This document shows positions 5,444 to 8,571 of a stretch of DNA of 8,571 nucleotides, piece after piece (the stretch's first letter is position 1; each line of letters begins with the position of its first letter). Position numbers and translations under genes: made by a program. Under the pieces are notes generated by a model. The model saw only the letters and a program-made list of their open reading frames with translations. It ran no database searches and was not told where the DNA came from. The stretch covers positions 1 to 8,571 of the forward strand of contig JAUUYD010000078.1 in assembly GCA_030590585.1 (NCBI GenBank). Direction: 5' to 3'. This DNA comes from Spirochaeta sp. GTDB taxonomy: Bacteria; Spirochaetota; Spirochaetia; Spirochaetales_E; Spirochaetaceae_B.

Positions 5444-7079
5444 TTCGATTCAATGTCCATTTGCGGGCTGCTTCTACGGCTGCCGGTCCATCGGGAGCAA
5501 CGTCCCGGAATGTTGCCGCGGAAGGCAGAAGAGTTGCCCAGGCCTGTCGATTTTCGATACCGAGTTCTGCAAGATAATCCTGGGGCGGCCCGTTCAACGG
5601 CGGTAATGCTTTTAACCGGCGGGAATAATCACTTAGAAATTCCTTCCACCCGATAGTAACAGGTCCCGCGGAAAGAACCGGTATAAAACTGTCATTCTGC
5701 TGTTTTTTTATGGATTGATCAGAATATGAGCGGATAGTGACTCCCGAACCCTCAGCAGGTATGAGTTGGAAATCCATGGAATCAACAGCATTCTCAAGGG
5801 ATTCTCTGTAATGATCCATGGAGGATGTTCTCAGGCGCCATGATTCGCCGTTTACTTCCCGTCTGGGACGGGAATCCAGGATGAACTTCCAAAAGAAGTT
5901 TTCAGAGCTGGTAGTCCTGAATGACCTGGACTGAAAATAGGGATATAAATAGGTGCCTCTGGCGTAGGGCTGCCCGAAAGGATAGGAGAAATCCGCGCCG
6001 TAAAGGTGAACTTCTCCTGCACCGAGGGCCTGGGCCAGGGATGCGGCAGCGTGGGTTACATTGCCGCCGGAGAGGTCGAGTATCGGAAAAGGCCGGTACA
6101 ATCTATTCAGATACAGAGAAAAAGGATGACCACTGGAAAAAAACAGGATTTTGTCGCTTAACCTGGTCAGTACAGGAGGAGATGCCAGATCAAGCACCAG
6201 TATAGTGCTTTTGGGCAGACCTTTGAGAAAGTGGTGGTAACTGACCACCTGGCAGTCGATGGAAAGAACAATATCCGGAATTATCCCTTCAGATGCAAGT
6301 AACGGGAGGGACGTATCAGTCGCCAGCAGTGTCGCTCCGTCTGAATGCCTTTTTCTGATTTCAGGCAGCTGCTGCTGCAGCGAAGGTCCGGCGGCGGTAA
6401 CGAGCAGGCGCCGTGCCGGGGGCAGTAAGGTTCTGACTTCTTCAGTTCGTGATAGATTCAGTATTGTATGAACAAACCATCTGCGTCCGAAGCGGGTTTG
6501 TACCGTAAAATCCCGGCCAAGAGTTTCAGGTATACCCCGCAGGGCTTCTGCCCGGGCCGAAAACCATGAGGAATCGGCATCCCAGCGCGATCTGAGTGTG
6601 ATACTCCCGAGATCTCCATATAAAACAGGCAAATAACGGTCCAGGACTATTTTCGATAATTCTTCCGGTGAGGGATCTACCAGTAAAAGGGCACGGGAAT
6701 CGGAGAGAAGGCGGGTGAGATCAATATTTTCCAGAATTCCCCGCAGCAGGGTCGGGTCTTTTTCAATAACCATCAGACCTGTCACTGTTCTTTTATCAAG
6801 CAGGGCATTCAGATGATAGGCACCGCCTAAACCGAAGGCGATTAAATATCCTTCCGGGGCCTCCCCGGCGAGGCGCTTCCCTTCGGATACGGGATCGAAT
6901 CTTGAGTGCATGGGAAACGGCCGGCCGTTCCTGTGGAGAATCGGAACGGGCATTGCTGTTCGTGATTGAATTATCGACAGATCAGGATTTGAGGGTATAC
7001 CCGGCAGCATCGAGGCAAGTTCCGGGTGGCGTGTGCTTAAAGCAATAAGATTCCGATCAAATAAACTGTGATCAGCCAA
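5424..7079 (-). CDS. Maf/DUF115 protein, putative flagellin nonulosonate transferase
   Basis: The 551-residue product has the layout of Maf (motility accessory factor) proteins. An N-terminal region carries PMHSRFDPVSEG (56-67) and YLIAFGLGGAYHL (78-90), followed by VIEKDP (104-109). The DUF115 domain (about 195-420) has LLVTAAGPSL (225-234), EGIIPDIVLSID (264-275), GGNVTHAAASLAQALG (338-353) and HLYGADFSYPF (358-368) ahead of YARG. A C-terminal tail of about 130 residues follows. Maf proteins in Campylobacter, Clostridium and Magnetospirillum are needed to glycosylate flagellin with pseudaminic or legionaminic acid, and the central domain resembles sialyltransferases. Archaeal MptE pterin kinases share DUF115 but are much shorter, so Maf fits better. 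The start is TTG 7079, supported by GGAG 7 nt upstream and an 8-nt overlap (TTGGCTGA) with the preceding paralogue. Its 3' end overlaps the convergent MEMO gene by 20 bp. Confidence 0.88.
   Translation of the reverse strand: MADHSLFDRNLIALSTRHPELASMLPGIPSNPDLSIIQSRTAMPVPILHRNGRPFPMHSRFDPVSEGKRLAGEAPEGYLIAFGLGGAYHLNALLDKRTVTGLMVIEKDPTLLRGILENIDLTRLLSDSRALLLVDPSPEELSKIVLDRYLPVLYGDLGSITLRSRWDADSSWFSARAEALRGIPETLGRDFTVQTRFGRRWFVHTILNLSRTEEVRTLLPPARRLLVTAAGPSLQQQLPEIRKRHSDGATLLATDTSLPLLASEGIIPDIVLSIDCQVVSYHHFLKGLPKSTILVLDLASPPVLTRLSDKILFFSSGHPFSLYLNRLYRPFPILDLSGGNVTHAAASLAQALGAGEVHLYGADFSYPFGQPYARGTYLYPYFQSRSFRTTSSENFFWKFILDSRPRREVNGESWRLRTSSMDHYRESLENAVDSMDFQLIPAEGSGVTIRSYSDQSIKKQQNDSFIPVLSAGPVTIGWKEFLSDYSRRLKALPPLNGPPQDYLAELGIENRQAWATLLPSAATFRDVAPDGPAAVEAARKWTLNRISRVPR
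5856..5874 (-). repeat. Perfect 8-bp inverted repeat, 3-nt loop, inside the Maf gene
   Basis: TTCCCGTC at 5856-5863 and GACGGGAA at 5867-5874 are exact reverse complements around TGG. The repeat encodes residues SRPRRE of the Maf-like protein. No U-tract follows on either strand, so it is not a terminator. No function can be assigned. Confidence 0.35.
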
Positions 7080-8571
7080 AAGTTGACTCCAGTCCGTTTA
7101 TTATTTTTCTTACCCTCTCCAGGTGACGGTTCCGTGTTTCAGGGTATTTTCCCTTAGGGCAGTTTTTCATTTCAAGAACGCCTCCGGGATCCAGGGTGTA
7201 GAGTAATTCCCGGAACTTGAAATCGGATTCACTATCAGGTTCTCCAAATTTTTTCTGCCATCGGGAAATCAGATTTTTAACGGCTTGTTGACGGCGCTTG
7301 TAATTTTCCGGTGATCTGATAACAGGGTATTTATTCAATGACCCGGAAAACTGTGCTAATTCTTTTAATAGTTCCGGACCCCGGTCAGGTATTCCAGAGA
7401 TTGGGACGGCAGATGAGCTGGAATCCGTGGGATTCAGACGGAATACCCTGCCGGGTGGAATGTTGGTTTTAAACCAGTCAGTGTAAGTTTGAAGTGCATA
7501 CCCGCTGCGATAGACTCCCATCCGTTTGGGAGCCAATTTTACAGCTCTGTCCCAGGCAATGCTGTACATGGGATTTTGACGCCGGCTTTGTGCTGTGAGC
7601 CACCCGTCAAACGCATGCGGCCGGGCATGGGATTGGAGGTCGTACCAGCAAAGATCCAACCCGGTGATAATCAGCGGCCCGGATGATATTCGTTTCCATA
7701 ACTCAATAGCCGTTGCCGCAACTGTGCCCATGGCCGGTATCTGTACTCCCGGCCAATTTCCGTTTTTCAACAAAAAGTCTTCCCCGGGCACTCCCTGAGA
7801 CAGGATAAGCACCGCTTTGGAGTCATTATGCCCTGGTGCGGCTGAAAGCGGCATTGCTATGGGAATCCCTTCGGGGAAATAGCGTGTATGAAGCCTGGCC
7901 CAATAGCCGGGATCTGATGCAATGATAAGATCGGGTTTGATGCCGGCGCTGCCCAGAGCCGGTAGAGCAGAGGGTAGAGACCAGAGTTGGTAAATTGGCC
8001 GATGCTGATTCAGGATACTCAGCATCTTTTCAAGACTGGGGCCCGATGCCGCAAGAACTACTGGTTTCGGGGAGATTACCGGGCTTACCAGCTTATCCAG
8101 CTCAAGATAATTTCTCAGTGTATTTCTGATCCACAGTCTCCCGAAAGCAGCTGTCGTTGTGATATTCCCGGTATGGCGTCTGATGATAGATGTCAGTGCT
8201 TCTTCGGCCAGTGCGGCAGTTTCCGGCCGGGCTTTTACCGACGCCGGCCATCTTAAAACCCGTAATCTGCCGATGGATGTCTCTTCCAGCACATTGAAAA
8301 GAAAGGCAGCCATATCTATCCCTGATCCCGGATACCATCTATTCACCGAATCAGGGAGATTCTCATTATTGACCCTTGATTCAAACAATCCCCTGTCCAG
8401 ATGTATGGCGACGATGCAGCAATCCGGCCGGATTCTTTTCAATACACGATCGATATAGCCCAGTGCGGCACCGATGATGACGATTGAAGCGTTAGGTGAT
8501 ATGTCGGCAAGATGGGCATTCAGGAATTTTTCGGCTTCCCTGTCCGGATCGTAGCTGGAGTGGATACGGAC
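7072..8571 (-). CDS. Maf/DUF115 paralogue, N-terminus beyond right edge
   Basis: The reading frame is open from the stop at 7072 to the last base, giving 499 visible codons. The TTG at 8442 is not the real start. The 43 codons before it encode VRIHSSYDPDREAEKF and SIVIIGAALGYIDRV, the conserved Maf N-terminal HSxxDPxxE and GxxLGY motifs that the downstream paralogue also has. Numbering from the window edge, the DUF115 domain runs about 145-360 with VVLAASGPSL (171-180), AGIKPDLIIASD (209-220), a GTVAATA segment (282-288) matching GGNVTHAAA, and IITGLDLCWYD (301-311). The C-terminal 100 residues are basic and probably helical. The gene overlaps the next Maf gene by 8 nt, so the two are co-translated. 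The pair diverge strongly outside the motifs, which suggests different acceptor sites or sugars rather than a recent duplication. About 60-100 N-terminal residues are probably missing; this is an estimate from the paralogue. Confidence 0.85.
   Translation of the reverse strand, partial: VRIHSSYDPDREAEKFLNAHLADISPNASIVIIGAALGYIDRVLKRIRPDCCIVAIHLDRGLFESRVNNENLPDSVNRWYPGSGIDMAAFLFNVLEETSIGRLRVLRWPASVKARPETAALAEEALTSIIRRHTGNITTTAAFGRLWIRNTLRNYLELDKLVSPVISPKPVVLAASGPSLEKMLSILNQHRPIYQLWSLPSALPALGSAGIKPDLIIASDPGYWARLHTRYFPEGIPIAMPLSAAPGHNDSKAVLILSQGVPGEDFLLKNGNWPGVQIPAMGTVAATAIELWKRISSGPLIITGLDLCWYDLQSHARPHAFDGWLTAQSRRQNPMYSIAWDRAVKLAPKRMGVYRSGYALQTYTDWFKTNIPPGRVFRLNPTDSSSSAVPISGIPDRGPELLKELAQFSGSLNKYPVIRSPENYKRRQQAVKNLISRWQKKFGEPDSESDFKFRELLYTLDPGGVLEMKNCPKGKYPETRNRHLERVRKIINGLESTFG
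7087..7090 (-). promoter_or_regulatory. Ribosome binding site GGAG supporting the TTG start at 7079
   Basis: The minus strand reads TGGAGTCAACTT then TTG, so GGAG lies 7 nt before the TTG. The next in-frame ATG is 23 codons into the protein, so this site decides the start. Confidence 0.55.

Noticed and set aside
5410..5450. GGTTCGATTATC and GGGAACCC near the convergent stops, considered as a tRNA arm or terminator
   Set aside because: No cloverleaf can be built around it. The palindrome leaves a 2-nt loop and has no U-tract.
2345..5878. Shared 11-mer GAAGTAAACGG following the two 8-bp hairpins (near 2361 and 5856)
   Set aside because: Both copies encode EVNG in unrelated proteins and sit at different offsets from the stems; coincidence is the simpler explanation.
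6370..6390. CTG/CAG repeats in the Maf gene, considered as a microsatellite
   Set aside because: Only three CAG codons (QQQ) flanked by CTG; too short for slippage-driven variation.
6854..6868. CCGGGG CCT CCCCGG inverted repeat in the Maf gene
   Set aside because: A 6-bp GC-rich arm inside coding sequence with no U-tract or nearby start; likely codon-driven.
5424..7079. MptE-type 6-hydroxymethylpterin pyrophosphokinase for the DUF115 genes
   Set aside because: MptE is about half this length and lacks the HSxxDPxxE N-terminal region. Maf architecture fits better.
399..8458. Plus-strand ORFs of 60-123 codons opposite the minus-strand genes, for example at 912-1283, 1386-1706 and 8159-8458
   Set aside because: They lie antisense within genes with clear motifs, show no domain signatures or ribosome sites, and read as shadow frames.

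Overview
The window has roughly balanced GC and is densely coding: eight genes, no gap over about 55 bp, and no RNA genes, mobile elements or CRISPR. The protein set suggests a free-living or host-associated member of the Spirochaetales. It combines lipoproteins with relaxed lipoboxes, a LysM lytic transglycosylase, an orphan MEMO-family protein, and tandem Maf/DUF115 flagellin-glycosylation-type proteins. The organism assignment is inference from gene content and style, not a database result.

Left block (1-4570, minus strand) is a compact run of five genes. In transcription order they are: a two-pass membrane protein with an extracytoplasmic sensor-like region, an acidic linker and a C-terminal GGDEF-like domain that has lost its signature; a TPR-type lipoprotein with a Trp-rich C-terminal domain; an MltD-like lytic transglycosylase with two LysM repeats; a secreted protein whose C-terminal half recalls LPP20/FlgT-type exported proteins; and a lipoprotein cut off by the left edge. 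The genes overlap or nearly touch (a TAATG junction, a 34-40 nt overlap, a GTGA overlap), so they look like one translationally coupled operon. All five products are exported, lipid-anchored or membrane-embedded. A shared role in cell-envelope or peptidoglycan remodelling is a reasonable inference.

Middle (4592-5443, plus strand) holds one gene for a MEMO1/AmmeMemoRadiSam protein B family member. It is divergent from the left block across only 21 bp and overlaps the right block tail to tail by 20 bp.

Right block (5424-8571, minus strand) holds two consecutive paralogous Maf/DUF115 proteins overlapping by 8 nt. The upstream one runs off the right edge: its frame stays open for 43 codons beyond the apparent TTG start at 8442 and encodes the conserved N-terminal HSxxDPxxE and GxxLGY motifs. 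Maf proteins are putative nonulosonate transferases for flagellin in other bacteria. In a spirochaete they would fit periplasmic-flagellum glycosylation.

The least explained items are the degenerate GGDEF membrane protein, a 15-codon upstream ORF that carries the only strong ribosome binding site before the TPR lipoprotein, and the five-gene envelope operon as a unit. I did not see a clear candidate for a wholly new defence or mobile system.
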